Shown here: in pieces, positions 33,706 to 46,188 of the stretch
How positions within the stretch are numbered: the first letter of the stretch is position 1
How the letters are laid out: every line of letters begins with the position of its first letter
Assembly (NCBI RefSeq): GCF_035046485.1
Contig: NC_085138.1
Coordinates: 446,811,204-446,875,203, forward strand
Source of the DNA: Aedes albopictus
Lineage: Eukaryota > Arthropoda > Insecta > Diptera > Culicidae
Length of the DNA stretch: 64,000 nt
Direction of reading: 5' to 3'
Program-made: the position numbers and the translations under genes
Notes under the pieces: model-generated
The model's input: the letters and a program-made list of their open reading frames with translations, nothing else
What the model was told of the DNA's origin: nothing
Databases searched by the model: none

Positions 33706-34890
33706 TGATATTTGTATGAAACAGTGCAGGGCTAGCTATATCAGATAGTGACCTTAGGATGTGTGCGTGTATGAACAGGCTCCTCAAAACGGATCGATGA
33801 TAGCTTTACTGTAGATTCCGAGACCCATTTCAGAATGGCTGGAGAGCAAGCTGGAGAGACACGTCCATTCAGAAGTCACTTTCACTTACAATAAGCCCCG
33901 CATGTGTACATTACCATTATCATCTGGATAATGATATTGCAAGCACACTTCCTGATTCAAAGCAAATCTTCGAAACTGGTGCGTATTTAGTTCATTTTGT
34001 TGTAGTACAACAGAAATCAGAAAATTCTCACCGAAATCCATCCAAGTTAGCACTGTCATCAGCATGGAAACGTCTTCATTGCGCAGTCAGGCTCCCTCCC
34101 CTAGTCACGCCTCCGTTGCGCATGCAGCCAGTCATCATTTGAACACACGTCACTTTATTGCTCCCACAAAATCATGAATGTCATACATGGGTTGTACACA
34201 CGGTATGATTCTGTAATCACTCGCGAATCACGGAAGGCGTAGCGCCACTGACCGTTCTACGTGAAAACGCGAAATAGACGATACATTCCTACATTTTTTA
34301 AATGAATTTTAGCACCGTTTGCGAACCCGAACTACTTTAGCAGCGGTATTCAAACACACACAATCATTGAACCACCCCCTCCCCCCCTTTAGCAGAATTC
34401 GTATGGAAATTATTGAGTTTTATCAATCAATCCATTTCTCACTTTTAAAATTCTTACACTCTTTCACACGCGGAGACCATCCGGAAGGCGTAGCACCGGC
34501 CAAATCGTCAGCTGAATCACAAAAAAATTGACGAACGCAAAAGAAACGTGACGAGCAAAACAGAAGACGTCTGCGCGCGGCTACGCCTACTGCGCTTTTC
34601 ACTGTAGGATGGGACAACGTTATGATGATGATAATTGTGTACCCGCCATCAGCGCAAGGATTACTGGCTGTAGAGTCATACCGGAACGGAATGATCTTCG
34701 CGATGGTTTGTGTTTGCAGGGTAAGCTAAATTCAATGGAGACCTTCGGACTACAACATGATGGCTGGCATCTCGTGACAAAGTCTGGCCACCACACGAAC
34801 ATTTGCCCGAAATCCAGTTCATTTTGCTTCCTTAGCCTGCAGCCTATTTTGGACAATTTTTCGCTATAATTAAATTTTGTTTAAACTGAC
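33705..34890. other. Non-coding DNA with repeated cggaaggcgtagc phrases
   Basis: cggaaggcgtagcgcc (about 34234), ccggaaggcgtagcaccggc (about 34480) and ccggaaggcatagcaccagc (about 35353) recur, so this stretch holds pieces of one dispersed repeat. No gene seen. Confidence 0.4.
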
Positions 34891-34892
34891 CT

Positions 34893-35065
34893 GAACGAGC
34901 TAGGAGGTCTAGTGGCTACCGCTTCTGATTAATATGCAGAAAGTCCTGGGTCCAATCCCTGGCTCGTCCCTTTCTACCTACTTTGCATTTTTGTGTTGTG
35001 TTACTTAGTTTCTTCTTTACACATACATTTCATAAGTATAAAAAACGTAGGTTTATATAGCCCTT
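34893..35065 (+). mobile_element. tRNA-derived SINE
   Basis: gaggtctagtggctaccgct resembles a tRNA D-arm/A-box and tcctgggtccaatccctgg a T-arm/B-box about 40 bases later; the acceptor-like gagc...gctc pairs around them. An AT-rich tail follows. The cloverleaf is imperfect, so a SINE is preferred over a tRNA gene. Confidence 0.55.
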
Positions 35066-35950
35066 GCTAGAATCAGACACAGATAGGAAAAACCGTTTCC
35101 CTTCCCTCCTACTTTCACAGCACAGTAAATCTATCATATAATGCCTTCAAGATATGCAACCAAGCGAACCGCGTCGCTTCACAGTACTTAATCTTCACAT
35201 AATCTATCACTTTAAGCATAGCGATAGCATCCTCGCACCAATGCGTGAACGCATGAAGTTGTGCACCAGAAAATGTATACTTCTAATTATTCTTACGGTT
35301 TCAAACACAAAACAGGAACTGTCTAAGCTCAACAAATCTTTTGCGGGCTGCTTCCGGAAGGCATAGCACCAGCCAAATATTCACTAAAACTGTACACAAC
35401 TGGAGAGCGAAAAAAAGCCATGACAAGAAAAACAAAATTACGTCCTATCGCGGCGATGCCTACTTCGACCCGTATGATAAGTTCGATGATGCTCTATACA
35501 GAAACAGGCCAAGAACATTTTGATGTCGAAAAGTTGTCGGACTACCTGGAATCGAATCCGTTACCCTCAGCATAGTCTTACTAAATAACTATGCGTTTGA
35601 CGCATCGGTTATTTGGTCCCACCTCAGAGAAGAATCTTCATTTAGTTAGACAATGGTAATTTAACAAGCTGATTTCAAGGCTCGATTTCAATTATGATTT
35701 CCGTTGTATGACGACACAAACGCCAAATTTCACTCTCGAATGACGTAATGTAATATTATTAGCAATTTTTTTTATAAATCTAAATCAGGATCTAATCAGA
35801 ACCAGTAAAACAGAATAAAAAAGTTTCAATGTCTGCAGCGCCATTCGCAAATAGACGGTAGCCGTTATAGCTTTTACGCTCACGTCTGATCAAACGGAAG
35901 CGGAACACGATTTCGTCATTACCATCACCTTGAACCACAGTGCATCACAC
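35065..35950. other. Upstream region of the amylase-like gene
   Basis: No gene or clear element. It contains one more cggaaggcatagc phrase near 35355. AT-rich. Confidence 0.35.
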
Positions 35951-35952
35951 AG

Positions 35953-35985
35953 CGCATATTAAATTGCACTCATTCATAACAGAAC
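35953..35985 (+). promoter_or_regulatory. Possible core promoter of the amylase-like gene
   Basis: catattaaa at 35955-35963 resembles a TATA box and lies about 40 bases before the start codon region, with tcattc initiator-like steps at 35970 and 35991. The leader would be very short. Weak evidence. Confidence 0.3.
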
Positions 35986-36001
35986 AGCTATCATTTGCAC
36001 G

Positions 36002-37571
36002 ATGCGCGAAGTACTGTTAGGAACCTTATTGGCTTTAATTCCATCTCTTCTGGTGGCCCAGTTCAATTCGTATTTTCCGGAAGGCAGCAGCGGCACTATA
36101 GTGCATCTGTTCGAGTGGCCTTTCGAGGACGTCGCGACCGAGTGTTCACTGTACTTGGCCCCGAATGGATTCAGCGCGGTGCAGGTATCGCCGATCAACG
36201 AGGTACGCATCATGCCGGAACGGTCCTGGCGGGAACGTTACGAACCCGTTTCGTATCGGATAGCCGGGAGATCGGGCGATGAGTCTCAGTTTCGGGCGAT
36301 GGTGCAGGCGTGTAACAAAGCTGGAGTTCGCGTGTACGTTGAGGTCGTGTTAAACAATATGGCGGGTGGGAGCGGAACGATAAAGGGCACTGGAGGTGCG
36401 GTGGCGAATCCAGAAAAGCGGGAATATCCGGATGTCCCGTTTAGTGCAGGGGATTTTAACGAGGCTTGCACTGTTCTGGATGAAAGCGATCCTCACGAAG
36501 TGCGTAATTGCCAAGTGGAAGATCTGCCGGATCTGAATCAAGGTTTGGCTAGGGTTAGACAGCGAATGTCCGATTTCATGAACAAACTGATTCGGATGGG
36601 AGTAGCTGGATTTTATGTTCATGCTGCGAAGAACATTTGGCCTCACGATCTGGGTGTATGTTCTAAGCGACTGAGAGACTGCATGGTTTACTATAACCAC
36701 GTTCTAAATATTACAGGCACTTTACGGAAAACTGGAAAACCTTAGTTCGTCATCTATTCCTGGGGTTCCTGAAGGTAGCCGCCCGTTCATTTACCATGAC
36801 ATCGCCGATTTCGGAGAGGGAGGATCACGAAAAAATGAATACACACTGATGGGATTTGCCACGGAGTATCGATTTGCATACGACATAGCGGACGTCATGT
36901 TCAAACGGAAGCCCTTCCACTACATGGTTAATCTTGGTACTCGGCTGGGCTACATACCCAGGGAACGATCGATCGTATTTATAAATACTCCCGCTTTGCA
37001 AAGGCTACCAGATATGGTGGACGCACCGGTGATCGTCACGTTCAAAAATCAACGAAACTACAAAATTGCCATGGTCTTCATGATGGCCCATCGATACGGT
37101 ACTCCACGAATTATGAGCTCCTACCAGTTCACGGATATCGACGAGGGACCCCCGAATGACGGGCGTGGGAAAATTTCCAAGGTCATTGTAGATGATCAAG
37201 ATCAGTGTACCGGTGGATGGATTTGTGAGCATCGGTGGACGGTGGTACAACAGCTGCTAAAATTCCGAAAGGCAGTATCCGGCCAGCCGGTGATCACTTG
37301 GGTTGACAACGGACAGAACCAGATTGCGTTCTGTCGAGGAAAAGTCGGATTTGTTGCTATCAATGCGGAGATTGCACTATCATTGAAGGCAAATCTTTTC
37401 ACGTGCTTGAAGGAAGGGATGTATTGCGACATGATAAGTGGGATGGTGAAGGACAAAGCTTGCACGGGAGTGACAGTGAATGTGGATGCCGGAGGTAGGG
37501 CCGAAATTTATATATCAAGTGCAGCCGAAGAACCCTTTATAGTTCTATTGGCTAGTGAAAAAGCTCGATAA
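36002..37571 (+). CDS. Secreted alpha-amylase-like protein lacking catalytic residues
   Basis: Two exons, 36002-36655 and 36717-37571, with a 61-bp GT-AG intron (gtatgt...attacag), give 502 residues, the usual animal GH13 amylase size. A signal peptide (about 1-19) precedes QFNSYF. Family marks: IVHLFEWPF, ECSLYLAPNGF, VQVSPINE, RYEPVSY, DLPDLNQ, RPFIYHDIAD, CTGGWICEHRW, and a C-terminal beta domain. Active amylases have GFRVDAAKH; here it is GFYVHAAKN, so the nucleophile Asp is His207 and the chloride-ligand Arg is Tyr205. The acid/base Glu of YQEVID is Asp246 (YHDIAD), and the third acid in FVDNHDNQR is Ala311 (FINTPALQR). The VNHM histidine is Asn119. The frame, intron and other structural residues are intact. 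Inference: a secreted binding or regulatory pseudoenzyme, not a decayed gene. Confidence 0.92.
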
Positions 37572-37574
37572 ACT

Positions 37575-37580
37575 AATAAA
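37575..37580 (+). terminator. Polyadenylation signal of the amylase-like gene
   Basis: AATAAA only four bases after the TAA stop, followed by an A-rich stretch. A very short 3' UTR fits midgut or salivary amylase genes of insects, though that is inference. Confidence 0.55.
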
Positions 37581-37739
37581 AAACAGATAACAACAAAGCC
37601 TGGTTTTTAGATAGATTGACATATGTATTTTATTAATTAGCACATATAGGGTGTTCTAGAAAGCATGGACACTATCTTGCGTGCGGCCATTTAGGAATTA
37701 ACGTTACAACAAATTACATTTTCACACATATCATGCTTT

Positions 37740-39110
37740 GACATTAACTCGTTTACAGCCAGCGATTTTATCAAGATCAGACGCTCCGTTATCTCTATTT
37801 CGAAACCGGATGTGATGATCGACAATGCGTTCTAAGCATTTCAGAAAAAAAAGAGGTCAAACTGATAGGTCTGAAACTCTTTGCTTCTTCATACGACGCC
37901 CGACCCACTTTCGGAATAAACTTCACAGTAATATCCCGCCAAGATTTGGGAATATACTCTGTAGCAAAATTGCAAACAAGTAGTTTTTTCAAAACATGTT
38001 TGAAATGATCAAATCCCTTCTGAAGCAAAATTGAATGAATCCCATCTGCCCCAAGAGATTTGAAAGGAGCAAAGCTATTAAGTGCCCATTCACTCGATGC
38101 TAAAGTCATGATACTGCGAGCCGAAGCTAAAGAATCATAACTACAAGAAAAGACATCAGGTTCATCCGAAGATGTAATATCCACACATCCGGGGAAATGT
38201 GTACTGACTAAACATTCCAAAACTTCCTCATCAGAGGAAGTCGCATCGCCATTTGGCAAACGAAGTTCGTTCACTCGAAAATCCTTAGAATTCGCAAGCC
38301 AGTCGGTTGGGCTTCACTCAAACTAGAAACATTTGTACAAAGGTTTTTCCAGCCGAATCGTTCAGCAGACCGGAGAGCTTTCCTGTAGGCCTTGCGAGCC
38401 GACCTGAAAGCCTTAATCTTAATCTGACACTTAACAATTGGTCAACTCTTGACTAATCCTGGTAGAGCAATGCGTTATGTCGAACATTTCCTCTTTAGCT
38501 AATACTATTATGGTTGGGCGGTTACCTATGTTAAGTAATCCAAGATCGGTACTTTTTTTTCGGTACTACTTAAATATTCTATCAACCTTAGCTGCCCCAG
38601 ATTATATGGTAAGCATTAGCATCACCGCCCGCAATTAGCGGAAGGCCTTTTGAGAGCAGTATGCGATGACTTGTTTGAAAGCATTCGTAGGGGACAGTTT
38701 ATCATACGGTAAAAGCACCGAACAATAGACGTATTTCTTGTTGAGATTTCCAACAGAAGCATCAATAGTGATAGCACATACATCTCTGGTGGTTAGTTCA
38801 GAGATCAGTGTAGCAACTATTGCGTTGTTGATAAGCACACATGCTCGAGGCATGACACGCGAGTTTGCCTTTTAATTTTTCTGAAAGTATGTAGAAAAAA
38901 AAAACCGGTTCACAAGGTTTCCTAGATAGAAATTTCCCTTACGAAAGTAAGGTTCTTGTACCAAGGCCACTTGGGCTGTACCATTTTGCACAAGTCTACA
39001 AAGATTGATCGTTGCTGTTCTTTTATAATGAAGATTGATCTGAGCTATTCTAACCGTAGCCATTACCTAAACTAGACAAGATTAAACTCTTCGCAACAAC
39101 AGCACGAAAA
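37740..39110 (-). mobile_element. Decayed non-LTR retrotransposon, Loa/R1-like
   Basis: Antisense to the amylase-like gene. From 39063 leftward the frame opens with VRIAQINLHYKR and VALVQEPYFRKGN, the N-terminus of an apurinic endonuclease. Further endonuclease follows (ACVLINNAIVATLISE, IDASVG). From 38274 the linker and reverse transcriptase start appear (FAPFKSLGADGIHSILLQKG, PKSWRDITVKFIPKVGR, KSFRPISLTSF). Frames are broken between the parts, and the element stops near 37740 before the catalytic YADD region. The order and motifs fit Loa/R1-clade elements such as Aedes Lian; the clade is moderately sure. Confidence 0.8.
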
Positions 39111-39286
39111 AGAACAGCAGCGATAACAGCATAATACACTGTGTAAATCGCATAATGCGGAACTATATAGGTGAAAATTTGAACTAACTAACAACATCTT
39201 CATAATCCCCCCCCCCCCTTATTTAGCCACAAGTTTGAGACTAAAAAAGGGCAGCTGATAGTCTCGGAAAACACATGGTCTACCCT

Positions 39287-39512
39287 GCCCATAATCGCAT
39301 AGTTGACGTAAGCGCCACTGTAGTTTTCAGCACACTTTTGAAATTTTGACAATAACTAAAGAAAAGTGTGTGATTTTTTTCATGTTGATATCTAGCTATC
39401 GATTAGATCTTGTGGTCTATTGAATGAAACTGGTCACAATTATGCACATTTGATAGAGCTTGTGAGTGCTGACATTGTCAATGGTGGTTACGTCAACTAT
39501 GCGATTATGGGC
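39287..39512. mobile_element. MITE with gcccataatcgcatagttga ends
   Basis: The left end gcccataatcgcatagttga plus cgtaa is exactly inverted at the right (ttacgtcaactatgcgatta). 226 bp, no coding capacity. A run of C bases stands about 75 bp to the left. Confidence 0.85.
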
Positions 39513-39514
39513 AA

Positions 39515-41435
39515 CCGTGCTGTTGTTCCGATTAACGAAGTAAGGACAAAATACTGTAGAGGGTGCCCACAGGCTCTGTTTCCGATTAGGTTTTTATTAG
39601 ACCCCCCCCCAACCATTCATTCCTAGGTATGGTAAGCATAATCCAAGTAACAATGGATGCTGAACAGTGAGAGTAATAGCTGAACAATAGCTGGTTAATG
39701 GTGTCAATGGCTGAACACATTGACAGTTGAATATTGATCTGAAGTATGGCTTGTTCAACCTCTTTAATCGGCAATACATAGATGGCTGAATATCAAGTTG
39801 AATACAATATTATCCATCTGGGTAACCAGCTTTAAAAAATTGCTACTTTCTATATCCTAATCAAAAGAGCTCATTTTTCTGAGTATAACATTATTTTATT
39901 ACGATCCAATGCCTTTGTTTTGATGGTTAAATAAACAAAATAAATTTAATTTTTGTGGATAGAATGACAGTTCATTTGATAAAGTGGCAGTTCGCCTCGA
40001 ACAAAAAAATTTCCCCATACAAAATTTGATTGCATTTAAAAAACACTTCCCAGCCACCAAAAATTATGAAATTTTGGATTTCGACTATTTTTTAGACGGA
40101 GAATCTGATAATGAAATAATCTGAATACCCCTTAAGAACCCAATTGTGTGTGTTGTATTTGTTAAGGTGTAAGTGACTATAAATCAAGAGGTCCGAGTTC
40201 AATTCCCAGTTTTCCCACAGAATAGTTTATTCATTCCTTAACATCTCTTCTGGAAATAGACGCAGTTAATGGTAAAAATAGGCTCACGAAAGTGTTTTTA
40301 TTTTATTTTTATACAATTTAGAAATTCAATTGATTACTGATTAAGCGCATATTGAGCCTTAAATCAGCCTTCCAATGAACCTCAAATCAGCTAAAGGTTT
40401 GTAACTACAGAGACTTACAGGGCTGCTCCGCAGCCACAGTGACTTCCAATTACTCCCGGACAAGCTCAGTCCGGGAGACCCTTCGAGCTCAGTCCAGTCT
40501 CAGGGCCGGCATGCTACTTGGTAATCGGAGGGGCTTCGCGGACAAAGTATGAACATACAAGAAGATTCACATTCTTAACAATTTACAGGTTCCTATTTGT
40601 GTCGTGTGGGTGTTGTTCTGAATTATAATGTGTAAATTTGTTAAAGTGTGTCCTATGCTAGATCGTGTACCGGTACATACCGCTGCCGTGGGCTGTTGTA
40701 GATGCGACGGCCGACACACTCACTCGGATCCTGCTGGGCGACTGGAATCTCGCTGGAATGGCGAACGATAGTGGGTTTTCAGACCGGTACCCGGTCGATG
40801 GAACCAGCGGGCGTTCCGAGGGGGTGGATCTCAAGCGTCTTCCCTCGTAGACACGAGAGGGGAACTCCTCCTTTAAGTTTAAGGCCCATGGCCTGAGGAG
40901 ATCGTCCGTGCTCGGACGATGGCGAATCCTTTGTTGTTAGGCTCGAGATCCATCTTGACTCCCGAGCCGCCGTGTGTGGACCGTTCTATTGAAACGGATA
41001 CGAGGTCCTGAACGGAGGCGATTGCGATTACCTACAAGGGGGGGGGGGGGGGGGGTGTTGTTCAAAAGAACTTCCTACCGCACTTTCACTACAGGTCTTA
41101 ACACACGGACGCCTGGTTATTTTCTGCCAATCAGCCAAAATCGAAGATGATTGCGCCCATTAGCACTCATCTCCAAATTAATTCGTTTATCGCACCTGCC
41201 ATCTTACGAGCTCTCATTCTCCTTTTGGTTTAGTCTCGGGTTTAGTCTCATCTGCAGGATTGATGAAAATTCCGATAAAAAGTATCGATATTGATAAAGT
41301 ATTGATGCGCGTGTGGGGTCCGCTTAACACCTTGAATTAGGGGTCACTTGATTAGAGGATTTCTACTACTGAAACAGGTGGTCCGTAGTGCTATTCTTAA
41401 CCAGCCAAAGTAACTGACACCGACACTACACTGCT
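39515..41435. other. Non-coding DNA with a GC-rich island and an 18-G run
   Basis: A C run lies at about 39601. A B-box-like gagttcaattccc near 40196 hints at a SINE remnant. 40640-41060 is GC-rich (dcgacggccgacac and similar), unlike its flanks, and ends in 18 G at 41038-41055; it looks like part of an old retroelement but no protein frame is recognisable. Confidence 0.35.
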
Positions 41436-41440
41436 ATCTA

Positions 41441-42143
41441 GGGTATTTTAACCAATAGTTGACCCCTTAGTAGCCGAAATTTGCTTCCTAATGATATCCT
41501 AATAGAATTGTCTTTACCAATGCTTGCGCAACTAATTCTATATGTTGCCTACATATTGCACACAAAAACCAAACAAAAACACCTTAATTTCTCACAAAAT
41601 AATCGTTTGAAATCTCGATCTAAATATGCTATAGTGGACCTCACGGTGTCCACCTTTGGATTGTTGGGGCCCACTATTGGGTAGATCGTATTCTCTTATC
41701 ATGTTAAATCGGTGACAATAGTGTACTCCGTTAGATTTAAGCAATAAGGCAATCCATGAAACAGATGCGATCAGCTGATTTTTTTTGTTTACCATGTATT
41801 TTTGACAACCGGTGACAGTTGAACACAAAGGAATTTGTTAAGCATCGACGACACTTGACGAAAATTTGTTAATTTGTACTCACACTGTGTTTACATTTTT
41901 GGCTGTCACCCCTATCGTGGAAAGTCGTCATGGATTGCCTTATAGCGGTCTTCAGATTTGTTTACATTTAACAATTTCCTCAAATAATCAAACTATCGTT
42001 TTCCAGCCTAGTTTCACCACATGTAACTGATGTCTAAGAACATGAGCCTACCGGTAGAAGTTTAGCAGATTTGAGCAGGAAATTTGAGAATAATTGCTAG
42101 GGGTCTACTGTAGGTAAAGGGTCCACTATTGGATAAAATACCT
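41441..42143. mobile_element. TIR element with ggtattttaaccaatagt ends
   Basis: gggtattttaaccaatagtt at the left mirrors actattggataaaataccc-like sequence (ccactattggataaaatacc) at the right over some 28 bp. About 700 bp, no transposase frame. The element includes inner repeats of cccactattgggt type near 41680. Confidence 0.6.
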
Positions 42144-42454
42144 CAGCCTAGGGTTGGGCTGATCGGGAAAAGAAGGAAATATTGATGATCAAATTCATAC
42201 AGGCTCGAAAAGCCGTGTGTATTTATTGCACTCTAATCAAAGCATTGGGACCCCCTAGACACAATTGCCTCTAAGGAGTTACCTGCCTATGATCGTATAA
42301 CTGTCCCATATAGGAAACCCAGCAAATATGGGACTGATATGCAATCATAGGCAATTACTGTGTAAGGTAATGTCAGTGAAATCACACCCTAAGAAAAGAT
42401 AAGTCAATCAGGAAGGGACCAATATAAAAGACTTCTATTACCTAGGCTATTACA

Positions 42455-44560
42455 ACCGAACCTCCATTTAGGTTACGAGTCGGGACTGTCTAAATAGAAT
42501 TTTACTTTAATGGATTCATTACCTAAATGGATTTCAAGGTTGCAAAGAAGTTTGACAAGGGCAAGTGGTTTGCCAATGCAAAGAGGTGAGGGTCAGAGGG
42601 ATTTCAAGGAAGTGATTAGGGGGGTGGGTGAGGGGGTGTTTCAGAGGTGTTTTAGGGAGTTCAGAACGTTGCTGGATGTTTCAGAGAAATTTAAGGGGGT
42701 TTCATATTTATGCCCTCAGGTGAACTTCACGGGAGTTTCAGAGGCGTTCCAAAGCCTTGAAACGCTTCAAGAGGTTTCAGTGAGGTTTTATGGGGCTTCA
42801 GAAACTCTCAGGTGACTTTCACGGGTGTTTCAAGGGAGATTCAAAGGCGTTTCAAAGCGTTTCAAGGTGTTTCAATGCGTTTCAGAGCGTTTCATGGCCT
42901 TTCAGGAGGTTTTAAGAGGTTTAAGGGTGCCCTCGCAGATGGTTTTGACGTATATTTCATAGGGGTTTTAGTTGTGTTTCAAAGCGTCCCATGGCGTTTC
43001 AGGGTATTTCAGGAGGTTGCACAGGGTTTTTTGGGGGGCTTAAGAGTCTCGCAGGGGAATTTCACGGAGGTTTCAAAGAAGTTTTAGAGGCGTTTCAATG
43101 CGTTTCAGGAGGTTTCACAGGTTTCACTGAGGTTTCATGAGGGTTTAAGAGGCGTTTCAAAGCGTTTGGAGGCGTTACAGGGCGTTTCAGGAGGTTTAAT
43201 GGGGGCTTGAGGGGGCTTCAGAGGATCTCAGGTAAATTTCACGAGGGTTTATAGGGATTTCAGAAGCGTTCCAAAGCGTTTCAGGGCGTTTCAGGGAGTT
43301 TCAGAAGGTTTTACAGGGGTTTTAGAGGGCTTCGAAGGCTCTCAGGTATTTTTCATGAAGATTTAAAAGGGATTTAGAGGCGTTTCAAAGCGTTTTAATG
43401 CGTTTCAGCGCGTTTTACTGCGTTTCAGGAGGTTTCATGGTGGTTTATGAGTATGAACCTTAGTGATGAAGCTCTTAGAGACAATCAACAACGTTGGTGG
43501 ATGCGATGACCTATACTCAAGGAAGTTCTTGGAGATCCTCAAACTGACAACGAACTCACCACTTCACAACACAAAACAACATGAGGCTGAGTAAGCATAA
43601 ATTTCACTCATAATGCTCCAATAGAGTACTGATTACGCCTGTAGATCAGATGGCCTTCACTCCAGGGAGTTCTCGGATAATCCTATACAATCATAGAGCC
43701 CACCACTTGATAGAACATAGTTGCCAGGGGCTGTGTGAGTATAAACCTTATTCTTAATGCTCTTAGATACAACTAGTATCCCTCGTAGATTCGATGACAT
43801 ATTCTCAAGGGAGTTCTTGGAGACCCTTAAAAATTCTTCGAGTTCAAAACTAAATTTGATTGAACATATGCCTGGGACTGGGACAGCTAACTAGGAGATT
43901 TAAAGGAGGCCATGCGGAGTTTCTGATGGCTTTTAAGGAGTTTAAGGAGGGGATGAGTTTCAGGAGGGAGGGGCTTTAGGACGTTTTTGGGGGTTTTGGA
44001 GGGTCTTAGATCAGCATTGTTATTCAAATGACTAGCTGGGCACGAAACACGAAAAACCCTGCAAAATTTCGCCAGACTGAAAAATTACTGAATGTTGGGT
44101 CAAAGTCGGGTCAATTTTTATTGTATGTTGGGTCTATGTCAAGGTCTATGTTGAGTTTGGGGGCCAAAATAAAAACTGGTGAATGATAGGTTGATGTCGG
44201 GTTTGACGTCATCAATGCTGGAGCTGATATCAATTGAATGGTGGAAGGATGGTTGCTTATCTTAATTTCAGCTGTAAATGACGCTGGACACTGACACTTT
44301 TCAAATCTGCATGGAGGGGGGGGGGGGGTGCTTAGAGAGCATATCTCAACATTGTACTCCCTCCACCCCACCACCCCTCCCCTCATATCCCCTTAGCAAC
44401 ACTCAGTACTTCTTTCTCGTAAACCAACCATATACCTAATCTTAAGTACTCCAACTGATCTGAACACAATCAAAATCCATTTAGGTAACGTTACCTAAAT
44501 GGAGGGACCTAAATAGATTTTATCTAAATGGATCCTACCTAAATGGAGGTTTTAGTGCAC
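42455..44560. mobile_element. Possible large TIR element with aacctccatttaggt ends
   Basis: aacctccatttaggt at about 42460 and its inverse acctaaatggaggtt at about 44549. Each end carries further inverted copies of acctaaatgga. The interior is a GTTTCA satellite and worn repeats of about 150-300 bp (cgatgacctatactcaagga near 43507, again near 43789). It could be one element or two MITE ends by chance. Confidence 0.4.
42610..43450 (+). repeat. GGCGTTTCAAAGCGTTTCAGG degenerate satellite
   Basis: Drifting aggcgtttcaaagcgtttca and ttcaggaggtttcacagg units of about 10-30 bp. A distinct sequence family from the GAATTCC satellite though similar in style (short drifting units). A G run of about 14 stands near 44317. 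Confidence 0.75.
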
Positions 44561-45500
44561 ATAATACGTTATTAACGGTACCACCCTCTTTACGCCCATC
44601 GCGACTTCTCGGCTGCCTTACCTCCGATTGAGCATTTTTTGTGTATAGTTTGGGCATTTAATAAGATAATTTTTTTCCAAAAATCGAGTGAATGGGTTGC
44701 AAGATAACAGAGAAATTGCGGTGGGCGTAAAGTGGGTGGCAGCATGTGCACTCCGACTGCAATCTGAAGATTGTGCTGTTTGGAAATACAAAACAACAGT
44801 AAATAAAAGCACGAAGTTGAAAGGATCACATGCCATGCCTACTGGATTATTCCCCGTTAAATCACTGCAGAGTAGGCGCCAATCAGTTGCAGCGCCTACT
44901 GTGATTGACAAGCTTATGCACCCATCCCACCAAAATGATTACCACATGCTACAGTTGACAAACAGACAGAGGTAACGTGCAACAATCGGGTGACAACAGA
45001 GAGCTTTTGAGGGAAGGTTACACACTGATGAGCGGACATGCGCCCTGGGTGCTCCCAAATCCTCTTCCTCCTCGCGCGGATGCGAAGCCGTCGACCATTG
45101 TCAGTTCTCTTATCACCAGCGAGTTGTTAACAGCTAAATTTTCTTCCGCCAGCTGAGGTGGGTCATTTTTTCTTGCTGGGCTGAGGTCACAGGTGGAAAA
45201 TTTTCTTGAGAGGGTTTTTTGCGTTTTCCGTTGAAGTAAACTGGGGATTTTGAGTTTCAAAGTGTTGCAGAGGATGTTTTGAATGTTAATTAAGTGGAGG
45301 ATTGAGGAATTCAGTTGATATTTTTGAATAATCATTGATATAAAAAGTGACTTGTAACGCTTGAGAAAAAAAAAACTCCATACGGAATAGTAAAATAATA
45401 TAAAGATTATTTTTCCACGTCTGAACTTGTAACCTCGAAAACACTTCAAATTTCCTCAAAAATCTAATCTCAGGAACCGATTTTATCTGATTTCAGGGCG
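44560..45500. other. Intergenic DNA before the gprs-like gene
   Basis: No supported gene or element. The 143-codon antisense frame at 45018-45449 has no recognisable domain and overlaps low-complexity A/T. Promoter of the gprs-like gene is expected near the end of this stretch, but no core element stands out. Confidence 0.4.
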
Positions 45501-45519
45501 AAATTCATCTTCAAATAAT

Positions 45520-45841
45520 CCAGGTGGAAAAGTGGAAAATTCGGAGGCCATTCGAAAATCAGTAGGAGCATCGTTGGTGCGTGAGTGTTCGTGTGGAAAG
45601 CATCGCCTGCTTAGCAGTGTGAGTGTGGAAGCGCAACACTTGGTTTTCTCGCTCTTCCCCCGTTGAGCGTGAGCATATTTCCTCCCCCCGAGAGCTGGCG
45701 ACGCGTGGTTAGACCAGACAGCCCTCCTCAGCCTGTATCAGTTGCAAAACTATCCAAAACAAAAACTCCACCACCACCACCACCATTACCACCCCCTTTC
45801 CTGAGATACCGTTCGCAGAAAAGCTACTAAAATTGCAACAG
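45520..45841 (+). other. gprs: Likely 5' untranslated exon of the gprs-like gene
   Basis: GC-richer sequence ending ...attgcaacag before a gtttgt donor at 45842; the next acceptor (cgttttag) ends at 46171, 18 bases before the start codon. The exon holds a ccaccaccacc run. The 5' limit is not determined. Confidence 0.45.
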
Positions 45842-46188
45842 GTTTGTTTACGTTTGCATGATGTACCTAGTTATATGTTTACACTCGATGTGAGAATGAA
45901 CGCTAATAATAGCCTGATAATGGCGTCACAAACTCACCGCGTATTGTTGGCATGGTTACCTGGATTCGAAGTCCTTTTTCCGAGTTTTCTATTGCACCGC
46001 TTACACGTTTCGATCAACAAAAGGGCAACTGTGTACATATAGTCGTAGCCTACTCGGACGACGAAATGGGAAAATGATTGGCCTGCTTCAATCAGTCCTG
46101 TTCGGTCGAATGAGATTTCGGTGGATTGCTTTTTCATGAATCTAATTTTAGTCTCTTCTCTGTCGTTTTAGCAATAGAAATAACAGCT

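Noticed and set aside
34893..34975. A tRNA gene
   Set aside because: Only A- and B-box similarity; the cloverleaf is imperfect and a SINE-like tail follows.
37740..39110. A working reverse transcriptase gene near the amylase
   Set aside because: Frames are broken several times and the catalytic part is missing.
45018..45449. Antisense 143-codon frame
   Set aside because: No recognisable family, A/T homopolymers inside, and no splice or polyadenylation support.
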